Below are positions 1 through 8,659 of a stretch of DNA of 64,000 nucleotides, piece by piece (position 1 is the stretch's first letter; each line of letters starts with the position of its first letter). The notes beneath the pieces were generated by a model. It did not search any database and was not told the DNA's origin. It saw only the letters and a list, made by a program, of their open reading frames with translations. The stretch comes from Peristeroidobacter agariperforans (lineage in GTDB: Bacteria > Pseudomonadota > Gammaproteobacteria > Steroidobacterales > Steroidobacteraceae): the NCBI RefSeq assembly GCF_004138335.1, contig NZ_RYFW01000005.1:62001-126000 (forward strand). The letters are read 5' to 3'. A program made the position numbers and the translations under genes.

Positions 1-218
1 GTGCGCACGCGGCCCACCTTCTCGGAGACGACGAAACCGCCTCGCTCGAGCACCGCCAGATGCTTGACGGCCGATGGCAATGCGATGCCGAGCGGGCCTG
101 CCAGATCGGACACGGATGTCGGCCCGCGACTGAGGCGATCAATCATGCCGCGGCGGTGGACATCAGCCAACGCAAAGAACATCCGATCGAGCTGCGCGGG
201 TTCGACGGCAGTGCGCAT
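1..218 (-). CDS. ArsR-family HTH regulator (3' end outside window)
   Basis: The reverse strand reads about 72 residues from an ATG at 218 and runs off the left edge. The visible part is a typical ArsR winged helix: a first helix with LDRMFFALADVHRRGMIDRL, then VSDLAGPLGI and SAVKHLAVLERGGFV as the recognition region. No cysteine is visible, so the classical CxC metal-sensor motif is absent in this part; a non-metal effector is likely. The start lies one base after the GST stop codon, so the two genes form an operon with GST first. The perfect palindrome upstream of the GST gene is the natural target. The family call is firm; the ligand is unknown. Confidence 0.85.
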   Translation of the reverse strand, partial: MRTAVEPAQLDRMFFALADVHRRGMIDRLSRGPTSVSDLAGPLGIALPSAVKHLAVLERGGFVVSEKVGRVR

Positions 219-219
219 C

Positions 220-909
220 TTAAACACCCGTGGGATCGAAGAACCGTCGGGACAGACCTGCCCGTCCCGGGTAGAACTTGAAATAGGGCCGCGCGTGCTC
301 GATGGTGGCCGCAACCGATGGATGGGCCATCAGGCGCTCGAAGTACGCTGACAGGTGTCCGTGCTGTGGCGACAGGGGCACGTATGTCACTGCATAGAAC
401 AACGCGGGCGCGGCCGCGCAGTCGGCCATGCTGAACGCCTCGCCCGCAATCCAGGTGCGCCCTTCGAGCTGGCGCTCGATCATTGCATAAGCCGTCTTCA
501 GGCCTTCTCCTGCTCGGGCCACGCTGCGTGCGTCGCGATCGCCTTCTGGCTTTAGCAGGTCGGCCGTGAACGCCTGCATCGGTGTCATCACGTACAAGTC
601 GAAGAGGCGATCCCACAGACGAACGGTGAGGGCAGCGTCATGATCATCCGGGATGAGTGCGCAAGCGCGGCGAGCGTGGTGGCGTTGCAGGTGCTCGATG
701 ATGATGCTCGTCTCTGGGATGGGACGACCCCGGTCCACCAGCAAGGGCATCTTGCCGGTGGGCCACAACGCGAAGAAGGCCTCGCGCTCGGCCGGGTCGC
801 CGAGGTTGATCAGTCGCTTCTGAAGCTCGACACCCAGGATGTCGACCGCGATCAGCACCTTGTGGCAGTAGGAGGAGAGCGGGTGGTAATGCAGTGTGAG
901 GTCGCTCAT
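220..909 (-). CDS. Glutathione S-transferase family protein
   Basis: 229 residues, full length for a cytosolic GST. The N-terminal thioredoxin-like domain has the YHPLSSYCHK active-site region near residues 8-17, the cis-Pro loop in TGKMPLLVD, and the glutathione-gamma-glutamyl contact ETSIIIEHL. An all-helical C-terminal domain follows from about residue 95. Such enzymes conjugate or transfer glutathione in the cytoplasm, often in detoxification or in degradation of aromatic compounds; the substrate cannot be read here. It is first in an operon with the ArsR-type gene, and an 11-bp-arm inverted repeat sits 11-34 bp upstream of its ATG, so repression by that regulator is likely. Confidence 0.88.
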   Translation of the reverse strand: MSDLTLHYHPLSSYCHKVLIAVDILGVELQKRLINLGDPAEREAFFALWPTGKMPLLVDRGRPIPETSIIIEHLQRHHARRACALIPDDHDAALTVRLWDRLFDLYVMTPMQAFTADLLKPEGDRDARSVARAGEGLKTAYAMIERQLEGRTWIAGEAFSMADCAAAPALFYAVTYVPLSPQHGHLSAYFERLMAHPSVAATIEHARPYFKFYPGRAGLSRRFFDPTGV

Positions 910-919
910 GAGCCTTGAG

Positions 920-943
920 ATAGTTTCCGATGTCGGAAACTAT
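920..943. promoter_or_regulatory. Perfect inverted repeat, probable operator of the GST-ArsR operon
   Basis: Arm ATAGTTTCCGA (920-930), spacer TG, and its exact reverse complement TCGGAAACTAT (933-943). It lies just upstream of the GST start codon at 909, where a repressor would block transcription or early elongation. The size and symmetry suit a dimeric winged-helix protein. Assignment to the ArsR-type product is inferred from position. Confidence 0.7.
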
Positions 944-1120
944 GAATGCAGTGGCCCGCTCAGTCAAGTGAGGGACTAAAGCGCACGCCACGCTTCAACG
1001 GTTGCAGGCAATCCGAGGAGGGAAGGGATGCTGCTCGCTCACCAGTGCACGACCGTCATTCCTTTGCGAGCTGGACTTTGCGGTCGTCATCAACTGCGTG
1101 ACGCCCCATCCGCACAGCTC

Positions 1121-1660
1121 TTACCGATCGCGGACACAGGCATCTGCGTCCACGACCGAGGAAAACTCCTCCCCGCTGCCCGTAACGCGATAGCGCCACT
1201 CGATGGCGTAGCCGGCAGAAAGGAGTTTTGTCATGTCAGGACTACGGCAAGCAAACGTGTGGAGTTGCTGCTCGAGCAGCTGCTTCATGCGTGTCCGTTC
1301 TTCCTCGTTCTGAAGGGTTGCGTTGATCGAGCTGTGATATGTGATGGTATTGCCGGCGCCATCGACTGCATCTAGAGACGTGATCTCGTCGACTTGAACC
1401 GGCAGCGAGAGCTTTGCGGCAATGGATCTGGCAAGTTCCGATGCGGGTAGGTGAGCTGCGCGCTGGTGGGCCTGCCAACCCGTGAACAAGCCGAAAGCGA
1501 CGACGAGGGGGCCGAGCCATTTCATGCTACTTCGCAGCTTCTGCTTGAACCCAGATGCAACGGAGTGCTGCCCGAGCCAGCCGAAGCCGAGCGCCGTAGC
1601 GTAGAGCCCGCCGAGCACCGGAATGCCACCTTCGATGAGGGGCTGCCACTGAATAGTCAT
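1121..1660 (-). CDS. Hypothetical small membrane protein
   Basis: 179 residues from the ATG at 1660, preceded by AAGG at a suitable distance. The longer open frame upstream has no better start. Two hydrophobic stretches are visible near residues 10-27 and 43-59 with a short basic loop between them (KQKLRSSMK), then a soluble C-terminal part of about 110 residues with two cysteines. The second half looks like a periplasmic or cytoplasmic domain with mixed alpha/beta composition. I do not recognise the family. It stands alone between the GST operon and a gap, with no operon partner. Confidence 0.6.
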   Translation of the reverse strand: MTIQWQPLIEGGIPVLGGLYATALGFGWLGQHSVASGFKQKLRSSMKWLGPLVVAFGLFTGWQAHQRAAHLPASELARSIAAKLSLPVQVDEITSLDAVDGAGNTITYHSSINATLQNEEERTRMKQLLEQQLHTFACRSPDMTKLLSAGYAIEWRYRVTGSGEEFSSVVDADACVRDR

Positions 1661-2225
1661 CGTGCGCCTTATTACGTGAAGCCTGTGTGGGCTTCGTTCA
1701 TTCGAACTTATCGTCAACCAAGAACCGAGTCGCAGCAGCGAAGTGCGCAACCACGACAGCAATCAGCCTCGCAATCACAATACGGTCGGAGTCGCCGCAA
1801 CAGCCGAGCGCGCGGCTTCATCTTCGTCCACGTCGCCTGCGAACTTCAGTCCGTCGTGGCGATACAGCTCGAGCATGTAGCGACCGTGATACGCAACGGC
1901 CGTTCGCTGCAACGGGCGCGCACTGCCATACACGTCGGGCGTTTCATGGGAGCGAGCCTACCTCGGTCGCGGATCGAATGAAGTGGCAGAACGGCCACAC
2001 CATGGCGAAAACAGACATGAAGCGCCCCAGCCCCGAGATTCGCCTCGCGGTGCTGGATTACGCCGGGTGCTGCGCAATCGTGCGCATTGCTTTTACATGA
2101 GGCTGACTCGCCACAGGAAGGGCGGGTTTTTGAGTGATGCCCGCGTGCAGCTGTTCAATCGAGTCTCAGGTGGCCTTCGTCCGCATCAACGTTTTCCGCC
2201 TCGAGCACCCCGCCAGTTGAGGCGA
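1661..2225. other. 565-bp gap with no confident gene
   Basis: No frame here has both a good start and protein-like composition, except a short minus-strand frame at 1775-1933 listed separately. I see no convincing promoter, tRNA or terminator. Confidence 0.5.
1775..1933 (-). CDS. Possible small protein or gene remnant (52 aa)
   Basis: A minus-strand frame opens after a TAG and could start at GTG 1933. It ends at a TGA at 1775-1777. The translation is acidic and protein-like, with AVAYHGRYMLELYRHDGLKF followed by AGDVDEDEAARSAV. There is no clear ribosome binding site, and the frame may be the tail of a decayed gene. Its composition (many Asp/Glu, ordinary hydrophobics) differs from the Arg/Ser-rich look of shadow frames, which is the only reason to list it. 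Confidence 0.25.
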   Translation of the reverse strand: MYGSARPLQRTAVAYHGRYMLELYRHDGLKFAGDVDEDEAARSAVAATPTVL

Positions 2226-5200
2226 CTACTTCGCGGGCTCGTCGCTCAGCCCCGCGGCGGCGGCGAGAGCATCGCAGTCGTACATCGCGCCCCCCTTGAT
2301 AACCATCCTCGTGCGACGAACGTCACCGACGTTCGCGAGCGGATCGCCATCGACCAAGATCAGGTCGGCGCGTTTGCCGGGGGCGATGGAGCCTGCTTCG
2401 TGATCTTGACCCATGACGCGAGCCGCGCCGAGCGTGGCGATGTATAGAACCTCTGCCGCTGGAATTCCAGCCTCGACGTACAGCTCGAGTTCTCGTGCGT
2501 ACAACAGGGCATCGCTGTCCGTCCCGGCGACGATCGGCACGCCCGCCTCGTGCAGCAGCTTCAACATCTGCTTCATTCGCGTGAATGACTGCGTGTACGT
2601 GGCACGTTGTTCCGGTGTTGACGCGCGACCGCCCGATCGGCCACCGCGAACGACGGCTGCTGGCAAGCGATTCGCCCACGGCGCCATCCAAGGAGACATC
2701 TCTCCTTTGTAGCCGGTAAACATGTTCTCGAACGTGACCAGCGTTGGATCGACGACCACGTTGCGCCGCTTCATCAACGCGATCAGCTCACGCACTTGCT
2801 TCGAGTCCAGGTCTAGCTCGTGACCATGCTCCAGCACGGCGGAGAACCGCACCGGCGTGTTCGTGACCTTCACCACCTCCGGCGGCATGAAATTCAAGAT
2901 CCAGAAATTGGCGTGATTTACTTCCTGATAGCCCGCCAGGATGGCTTCCCGCAGCGTCATGCCCGCCGGGACGTGTCCACTGATTCGCAGGTTTCGTTTA
3001 CGAGCAGTGGCGATGCCAACATCGAGCAGCTCGCGCGACAGCGAGCTGTAGAATTTCACTTGCGGATACCCGCGGTCTGCCGCGGCATTGACCGCATCCC
3101 GCATCTCCTCGGGCGTTCCGACCAAAGTGCCGATCGGCGCGGCCATCGGATCGCGGCCATCGATCAGTTCCGCCGCCGTGATCCAGGGCCCTGGCAACGA
3201 GCCCTCATCGAACAGCTGCGTGAGGCGAGCCAGGGCTTGCGGGTTGTTGCCGAGGTCGCGATCGCTCGTCACGCCGGCCATCAAGCTCAGCGCGCCTTCG
3301 CTCTCGCTGAGCACATGCGCGTGCATCTCCCACAGGCCAGGCAGCAATGTTCGTCCCCGTGCGTCGATCACTTCGACATCGCCGGACGGTACGAGATCTT
3401 GGGTCGGCGCAACCGCAACGATGCGATCACCCTTCACGAGCACCGACATTCCGGGCTTCATGACACGCCGTTCAGCGTCGAACATTCGAGCGTCACGGAT
3501 GAGCAGCGGACGTTGCGGCTGTCTGCGCAACGCCTTGCCCCGGGCGATGCGAGCCATCGACAGCGTCTGATCCTGCGCCGCGATCAATGCAGGCAGCGAC
3601 TCCTCGAAACCAGTGCGGACCACGCTCTGCCACGTGGCGGCCGACGCAAACAGCTCGAGGTCCGCATCGAGCCAGAGGGGCTGCGGTTGCAGTTGGATTC
3701 CCGAAAGTAGATACAACGTGACATTCATGGCTCCGTTTGCGCCGTGCACCGACAGCCGTTGTGCCTTCTCGATGCGCGCCTTGCCGGCGGGCAGCAGGGC
3801 GAGCTCGCCCTGCGCACGCAACAGCGCACGGGCGAGCGCCGCGAGATCCTCGGCGTTCGCTTCGTTCGGCAAGTAATAACCGTTCGCCTCGGTGTCGCCG
3901 TGGTCGGCGTGGCTGCGCCAGCGCGCTTTGCCACCGGTACTCGCAAATGTTTCCTCGATGGGGCGTTTGGCGTAGTTGAGGCCGTGCAATTGATGGCTGA
4001 TCAGCATGCCGCGCTCATCGTAGCGGCTGACGATGTTCAACTCGGGGCCGCGGCCGCGGTCATTGAACTGCAGTGTCGTGCGGCGTTCGCGTCCGGCGGC
4101 GGGTAGCACCGTCAGCTCACCCTTGACGGCGTTCGACATCACAACCGAGTACCTCGCGGCGCTCACCAGATCCGCGGGCAGCCCCGGCTGTATCAGTTGC
4201 TGTTGAAACTCGTTCGCCACAGTCTCGCCCGCGGCGGCGCGCAGCAGAGTCATGAACGCCGCAGTGCTGCGCGGCCGGTCGGGGCGATAAACAATGGAGT
4301 CGAGTGCGTCGCGCCCGATGCGATCTTCGAGCTTGAACAGCAGCAAAGGACCTTTCTGATACAACGACGCGCGGCTCGGCCGATCGGCGGTGAGCAGCGA
4401 GCCGGCATCCAACGCAGGGATCACCTTACGGGCCAGCAGCGCGCGCATGGGCGGTTCGCCGAAGGCGGTTTGCAGATAGCGCAGCGCTGAGTATTCGGCG
4501 AGGGATTCGGCGATCCAGTGATTCTCGCCGCCGCCTTCCGGGCTCGGCAGCCAGGCGTGATAACTCTCGTGGGCGACGGTACGAGCGACGTTCAGCGGAT
4601 CGAACGGCGGCGTGGGTTCGCCGATCAGGAAGGAGGGCAGGGAAATCCAGTGGCGCCGTGCGTACGCGCTACCGGTGGTCCGAGGCATCACGACGACACG
4701 CAGAGGCTCCGGCAGCGGACCGAATTTGCTGCGCAAGAATCCGGCCGAGCCGTGGGCATGTTTATAGATGTGCGCAACCAGGGGATCATCCGGAGCGGCG
4801 CTGAAGAATTCCACATCGTCGCTCACTTGTTTGATCATGCCCCGCATCCCCGCGATCGGCAGATCGTTGTCCGGCGTTGAGCGATCGATCGTGAGCGTCG
4901 TGCCGCGCTGGCGGTAATTGCCCTGTGCAACGAAAGTCATTCCTTCAGGCATGCCTTCGAGTCTCGCGCGGGCGCTGAAGAACAAGCCCAGGTCGCGACG
5001 CACGGGCAGCCAGAAATGCTCCAGGCGCAACTCGACGCCGCTCGGCGTGAAGCCGGGTTGGTCGCGCTCCGCGTTCACCGAACCGTGATATCGCAAGCGC
5101 AGTTTGACGGGCCGTTTCGGCGGCTTTGCAAACTGAAGCGTCAACAACTGCAGGCCGCGCAGCGGCTTGTCGACCGATTCGATGCGAGTCGATCCGCCGC

Positions 5201-5420
5201 CGCTGACCTCGAACGCATCGATAGTGATCTGCCCGCCGAGCAGAAACGCCGGATCTGCCAACTCCTCGAGCGGCAGAGTGACAGTCACCTCTGCCGCAAA
5301 GTCGCCATTGGCTGCATTGAATCGGGCATGGACATCGTAGTGCGCAGGTTGGGTCGCCCCGGCGGCGATCTGCCCCAGCGCGCACAACAGGATCAGCAAC
5401 ACAGCGCGGCCACGGTGCAT
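2226..5420 (-). CDS. Exported fusion: gluzincin-like peptidase plus amidohydrolase
   Basis: 1064 residues from the ATG at 5420 (GGGGA upstream; the in-frame TTG five codons earlier is less likely). An N-terminal signal peptide (AVLLILLCALGQIAAGA) directs export. Residues ~25-420 resemble M1/M61-type gluzincins: HESYH at 284-288 gives two zinc ligands and a catalytic Glu, and ENHWIAESLAEY supplies the third ligand Glu near 305. From ~640 a metal-dependent amidohydrolase begins: MHAH metal pair at 700-702, then ISGHVPAG, VNHANFW and a late VAGTDSD Asp. Family members hydrolyse peptides and amide or lactam rings. Both active sites look intact. It is divergent from the exported esterase at 5582. 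Substrate unknown. Confidence 0.82.
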   Translation of the reverse strand: MHRGRAVLLILLCALGQIAAGATQPAHYDVHARFNAANGDFAAEVTVTLPLEELADPAFLLGGQITIDAFEVSGGGSTRIESVDKPLRGLQLLTLQFAKPPKRPVKLRLRYHGSVNAERDQPGFTPSGVELRLEHFWLPVRRDLGLFFSARARLEGMPEGMTFVAQGNYRQRGTTLTIDRSTPDNDLPIAGMRGMIKQVSDDVEFFSAAPDDPLVAHIYKHAHGSAGFLRSKFGPLPEPLRVVVMPRTTGSAYARRHWISLPSFLIGEPTPPFDPLNVARTVAHESYHAWLPSPEGGGENHWIAESLAEYSALRYLQTAFGEPPMRALLARKVIPALDAGSLLTADRPSRASLYQKGPLLLFKLEDRIGRDALDSIVYRPDRPRSTAAFMTLLRAAAGETVANEFQQQLIQPGLPADLVSAARYSVVMSNAVKGELTVLPAAGRERRTTLQFNDRGRGPELNIVSRYDERGMLISHQLHGLNYAKRPIEETFASTGGKARWRSHADHGDTEANGYYLPNEANAEDLAALARALLRAQGELALLPAGKARIEKAQRLSVHGANGAMNVTLYLLSGIQLQPQPLWLDADLELFASAATWQSVVRTGFEESLPALIAAQDQTLSMARIARGKALRRQPQRPLLIRDARMFDAERRVMKPGMSVLVKGDRIVAVAPTQDLVPSGDVEVIDARGRTLLPGLWEMHAHVLSESEGALSLMAGVTSDRDLGNNPQALARLTQLFDEGSLPGPWITAAELIDGRDPMAAPIGTLVGTPEEMRDAVNAAADRGYPQVKFYSSLSRELLDVGIATARKRNLRISGHVPAGMTLREAILAGYQEVNHANFWILNFMPPEVVKVTNTPVRFSAVLEHGHELDLDSKQVRELIALMKRRNVVVDPTLVTFENMFTGYKGEMSPWMAPWANRLPAAVVRGGRSGGRASTPEQRATYTQSFTRMKQMLKLLHEAGVPIVAGTDSDALLYARELELYVEAGIPAAEVLYIATLGAARVMGQDHEAGSIAPGKRADLILVDGDPLANVGDVRRTRMVIKGGAMYDCDALAAAAGLSDEPAK

Positions 5421-5581
5421 CGATGCATTCCCCAAATCTTCGTTGTCGACTCATCGACGCACGATGCATGGCGAAGCAATTTCCACTATCGCGCTGTGGC
5501 GGAATTCCGCCGTTCGCGCATCGTTCTGCTCTAGCGGCCCGCGCAACGAGCCGTAACCGTGCACGAACGAGGGGAGATCCG

Positions 5582-7255
5582 ATGAGACATCACCTGCGCT
5601 GGCTGAGCGCTGTGCTGATCGCGCTGCTGTTGCCCGGGTTGCATGCGCACGCCGAAGGGCTGCGCTTCGCTGTTTCCATACCCCGGAGCGTATCGGCCGA
5701 GCCGGTGACGGGACGCTTGGTGATCGTCATCGCCAAGCGCGAGACGCCGGAGCCGCGCACCACCATCGGATTGACGGGACCGATGATCGTTGGCGTGGAT
5801 CTGGAGCAGTTGCCGGCAGGAGAGACGATCACCGTAGATGCGACAGCTCAAAGCTATCCGCTGCCGAGCTTGAATGACCTGCCGCCTGGCGACTACTTCG
5901 TGCAAGCGACATTGATTCGCTACAGCCAGGTGCGCCGTGCCGACGGTCACATCTTATGGGTGCCGACTCAACATCGGCGGCATCCGTTTCACTTGCTGCC
6001 CGGCAACTTGTACAGCAAGACACAAAAAGTGCATCTCGATACCCGTGCGCCCGTTCCGGCGCGGATCGAACTCACGCAGACGATCGCGCCGCTCGAGGAG
6101 CCGAAGGACACCGAGTGGCTGCGCCACGTGCGCATCAAAAGCAAGCTCCTCAGTGAATTTTGGGGAGAGCCGACCTATCTGCGTGCGACGGCGCTGCTAC
6201 CGCGCGATTACGACGAGCATCCGAAGAGCACCTATCCGACCCTGTACGCGCAAAGTCAGGAGCGTACCAAGCCCTACTACTTCGATCCTGATCCGGCCAG
6301 CCACGACGCCGATCTGCGCAGCGCGCGTGCCGGCAACGTCCAGACCGGCCATGAGTTCTACCAAAGCTGGAAGAGTGACGGCTTTCCACGCTTCGTGGTC
6401 ATCGTCATGGAGCAGTCCAGTCCGTTTTTCCTCGAAGCGTATTCGGTGGACTCCGCCAATAACGGTCCTTATGGACGCGCGCTCACCGAAGAGCTGATTC
6501 CTCATCTCGAGAAGACATTCCGGCTGATCCCGCAAAGTTATGCACGCATCGTCCAGGGGGCTTCGACGGGCGGTTGGGAAAGCCTGGCGCTGCAGCTGAA
6601 ATATCCCGACTACTTTGGCGGCGCGTGGATCTTCAATCCCGATCCGATCGACTTCACCCATTACCAGCTGATGAACATCTACAAGGATGAGAATGCGTTC
6701 GCCCTCGCCAACTCCGTCTTCTCGAGCGCCGAGCGACCCATGCGACGCACGGTGGAAGGCCAGGTCACGCATACCTTCCGCGAGGTCGCGCGGCTCGAAG
6801 CGGTTCTCGGCAGCAAGGGTCGATCGGGGTTCCAGTTCGATGCCTGGCAGAGCGTGCATGGGCCGGTCGGGGCGGATGGGTATCCCGCCATGCTGTTCGA
6901 CAAGCGCAGCGGCGTCATCGATAAGCAGGTGGCGCAATACTATCGCGACAATGGCTACGATCTGACCGATTACACCCGCCGCAACTGGCCGACCCTGGGT
7001 CCCAAGCTGATCGGCAAATTGAATTTTTTCAGTGGAGAGATGGACAACTTCTACTTGAACCTTGCGGTCTACGACTTCCAGGCCATGCTCCAGGCCACGC
7101 AGCAGCCGCATTACCCGGGACGCTTCGAATACGGCCGACCCAAGCAGGGGCATAACTGGCACCTGACGAATTTCACCGACATGATCCGGGAGATGGCGGT
7201 CCACGTGACGAAGAACGCGCCGACCGGCGCCGACGTGTCCGGCTGGAATTATTGA
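5582..7255 (+). CDS. Exported putative esterase (esterase D/Fes-type alpha/beta hydrolase)
   Basis: 557 residues from the ATG at 5582, with GAGGGGAG just upstream; the in-frame sequence before it is not protein-like. A signal peptide (LIALLLPGLHAHA) is followed by an N-terminal beta-rich region of about 200 residues, then the alpha/beta hydrolase. The nucleophile is Ser328 in GASTGGWESL, a GxSxGG form typical of the PF00756 esterase group. A late His in KQGHNWHLTNF fits the triad. It probably acts in the periplasm on an ester. The next gene starts 75 bp downstream on the same strand. Feruloyl esterase, enterochelin esterase-like or other substrates cannot be separated from sequence alone. Confidence 0.8.
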   Translation: MRHHLRWLSAVLIALLLPGLHAHAEGLRFAVSIPRSVSAEPVTGRLVIVIAKRETPEPRTTIGLTGPMIVGVDLEQLPAGETITVDATAQSYPLPSLNDLPPGDYFVQATLIRYSQVRRADGHILWVPTQHRRHPFHLLPGNLYSKTQKVHLDTRAPVPARIELTQTIAPLEEPKDTEWLRHVRIKSKLLSEFWGEPTYLRATALLPRDYDEHPKSTYPTLYAQSQERTKPYYFDPDPASHDADLRSARAGNVQTGHEFYQSWKSDGFPRFVVIVMEQSSPFFLEAYSVDSANNGPYGRALTEELIPHLEKTFRLIPQSYARIVQGASTGGWESLALQLKYPDYFGGAWIFNPDPIDFTHYQLMNIYKDENAFALANSVFSSAERPMRRTVEGQVTHTFREVARLEAVLGSKGRSGFQFDAWQSVHGPVGADGYPAMLFDKRSGVIDKQVAQYYRDNGYDLTDYTRRNWPTLGPKLIGKLNFFSGEMDNFYLNLAVYDFQAMLQATQQPHYPGRFEYGRPKQGHNWHLTNFTDMIREMAVHVTKNAPTGADVSGWNY

Positions 7256-7330
7256 GGGCGGGTGGCGGATTTTCGCGCGCCATCCATCGTAGCCGGGAGA
7301 ATGCAGGAAAGCTCGGGTAGGGGCGATCGT

Positions 7331-8077
7331 ATGGCGGCGTGTCGCAATGGTCTGGTGTACGGCTGGCTGGTGCTGCTCACGGCGGGGTGGGGCTGGGTCG
7401 CAAGCGATCAGCTCAAGGCCCGAGCGCACGCCGATGGCAGCGCCGATGGGAAGGTCGCAAGCTTCGAACAGCTCAACGTGCAGCGGATCAATGTGCTCGA
7501 GCCGGACGGCAAGCCGCGAGTCATCATTTCCAATCGCGAGCTGTTTCCCGGTCTGTACTGGGGCGGCAAGGAATACCAGCATCACAACCGCGACACCGGC
7601 GGCTTCCTGTTCTTCAACCGGCTGGGCGATGAAGTGGGCGGGCTGACCTTCGATGCCGAGCGCAGCGGCGAGCATTGGCAGGCGAGCGCGGGCCTCGCCT
7701 TCGATCAGTACCAGCAGGATCAGACGGTCGGCATCGTGTACAACGAGCAGGACGGCAAGCGGACCGCAGGGTTCAAGGTCTGGGATCGACCGAATGCTTC
7801 GATGCTGCCGGCGGTCGAGCTCAGCAACCGGGCCGCCGAGGCGAAGACCGACGCAGAGCGCGAAAGGATTCGCGCCGACATGATGAGCCTGGCCAGGAGC
7901 TGGGGCCCGCAAGGCGAGCGACTGTTTGCGGGTAAGGTGATGGACAATGCGATCGTGCGGCTGGCTGACAAGCAGGGTCGTCCCCGGCTGGTGCTCAAGG
8001 TCGACGGCGCGGGCGAGCCGAGCGTCGAGTTCCTCGACGATTCGGGCAAAGTAGTGCGGCGCATGCCGGAAAAGTAA
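7331..8077 (+). CDS. Membrane-anchored protein of unknown function, paralogue of 14935-15684
   Basis: 248 residues from the ATG at 7331 (AGGGG eight bases upstream); an ATG at 7301 is a weaker choice. One N-terminal hydrophobic segment (LVYGWLVLLTAGWGWVA) is a signal anchor or signal peptide. The rest is predicted extracytoplasmic. It shares with the 14935-15684 product a fixed pattern: VQRINVxEPDGKxR near the start, an FPG, FDxYxQDQ in the middle, and G-PS-EFLD-G at the C terminus. I do not recognise a named domain. It lies 9 bp before the ECF sigma gene, so it may be cotranscribed with the signalling unit. Confidence 0.75.
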   Translation: MAACRNGLVYGWLVLLTAGWGWVASDQLKARAHADGSADGKVASFEQLNVQRINVLEPDGKPRVIISNRELFPGLYWGGKEYQHHNRDTGGFLFFNRLGDEVGGLTFDAERSGEHWQASAGLAFDQYQQDQTVGIVYNEQDGKRTAGFKVWDRPNASMLPAVELSNRAAEAKTDAERERIRADMMSLARSWGPQGERLFAGKVMDNAIVRLADKQGRPRLVLKVDGAGEPSVEFLDDSGKVVRRMPEK

Positions 8078-8086
8078 CATTGGCCT

Positions 8087-8659
8087 ATGGATCGCAGTGA
8101 GCATGTTCGCTGGTTCGCACGGGAGATCCTGCCGCACGAAGCGGATGTCCGGCGGTGGCTCGCCCGCAGAGTGCGCGGGCTGCCCAACTGTCATCTCGAT
8201 GAGATCGTGCAGGAAGCCTACGCTCGACTGTGGGCGGCCGGTCCCGAGCGCCTCGTGAATCCGCGCGCCTATTTCTTCGTGACCGCTCGTCACGTCGTCG
8301 GCGAGATGCTGCGCCGATTGCGCGTCGTCTCCATCGAAACCATCGCTGATATCGATGCGCTCAATGTCGCCAACGAGGATGTCAGTATCGAGCGTCGAGT
8401 CAGCGGCCGGGAGGAGATCGAACGCGTGCAACATATGCTCGCGAAGCTGCCTCCGAAGTGCCGCGAAGCGTTCGAGCTGCGCAAGTTCGCGGAGCTCTCG
8501 CAGAAGGAAATCGCCGCACGCATGCACCTGTCCGAGAGCACGGTCGAGAAGCACCTCGTGAAGGCGCTGCGTCTGCTCATGAACGAAATGAAAGCGGCCG
8601 ATGCAGCGGTTGCCCAGCCTAAAGTGAAAGCTCATGAATACCGTCATCGGCAAAGATGA
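8087..8659 (+). CDS. ECF sigma factor, FecI type
   Basis: 190 residues. Region 2 (HLDEIVQEAYARLWAAG, residues ~37-53) and region 4 with its helix-turn-helix (LSQKEIAARMHLSESTVEKH) are both visible, the size is normal, and the intervening linker is short. It directs RNA polymerase to target promoters once the anti-sigma factor is inactivated at the membrane. Its end overlaps the FecR gene by 26 bp, and a TonB receptor with an STN domain follows, the classic three-part cell-surface signalling arrangement. Its targets probably include the receptor and the DUF885 gene. Confidence 0.92.
   Translation: MDRSEHVRWFAREILPHEADVRRWLARRVRGLPNCHLDEIVQEAYARLWAAGPERLVNPRAYFFVTARHVVGEMLRRLRVVSIETIADIDALNVANEDVSIERRVSGREEIERVQHMLAKLPPKCREAFELRKFAELSQKEIAARMHLSESTVEKHLVKALRLLMNEMKAADAAVAQPKVKAHEYRHRQR

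Noticed and set aside
1028-1375. Plus-strand open frame with a good GAGGAGG ribosome binding site
   Set aside because: Composition is not protein-like, it is antisense to the better-supported membrane-protein gene at 1121-1660, and the Shine-Dalgarno match can arise by chance.
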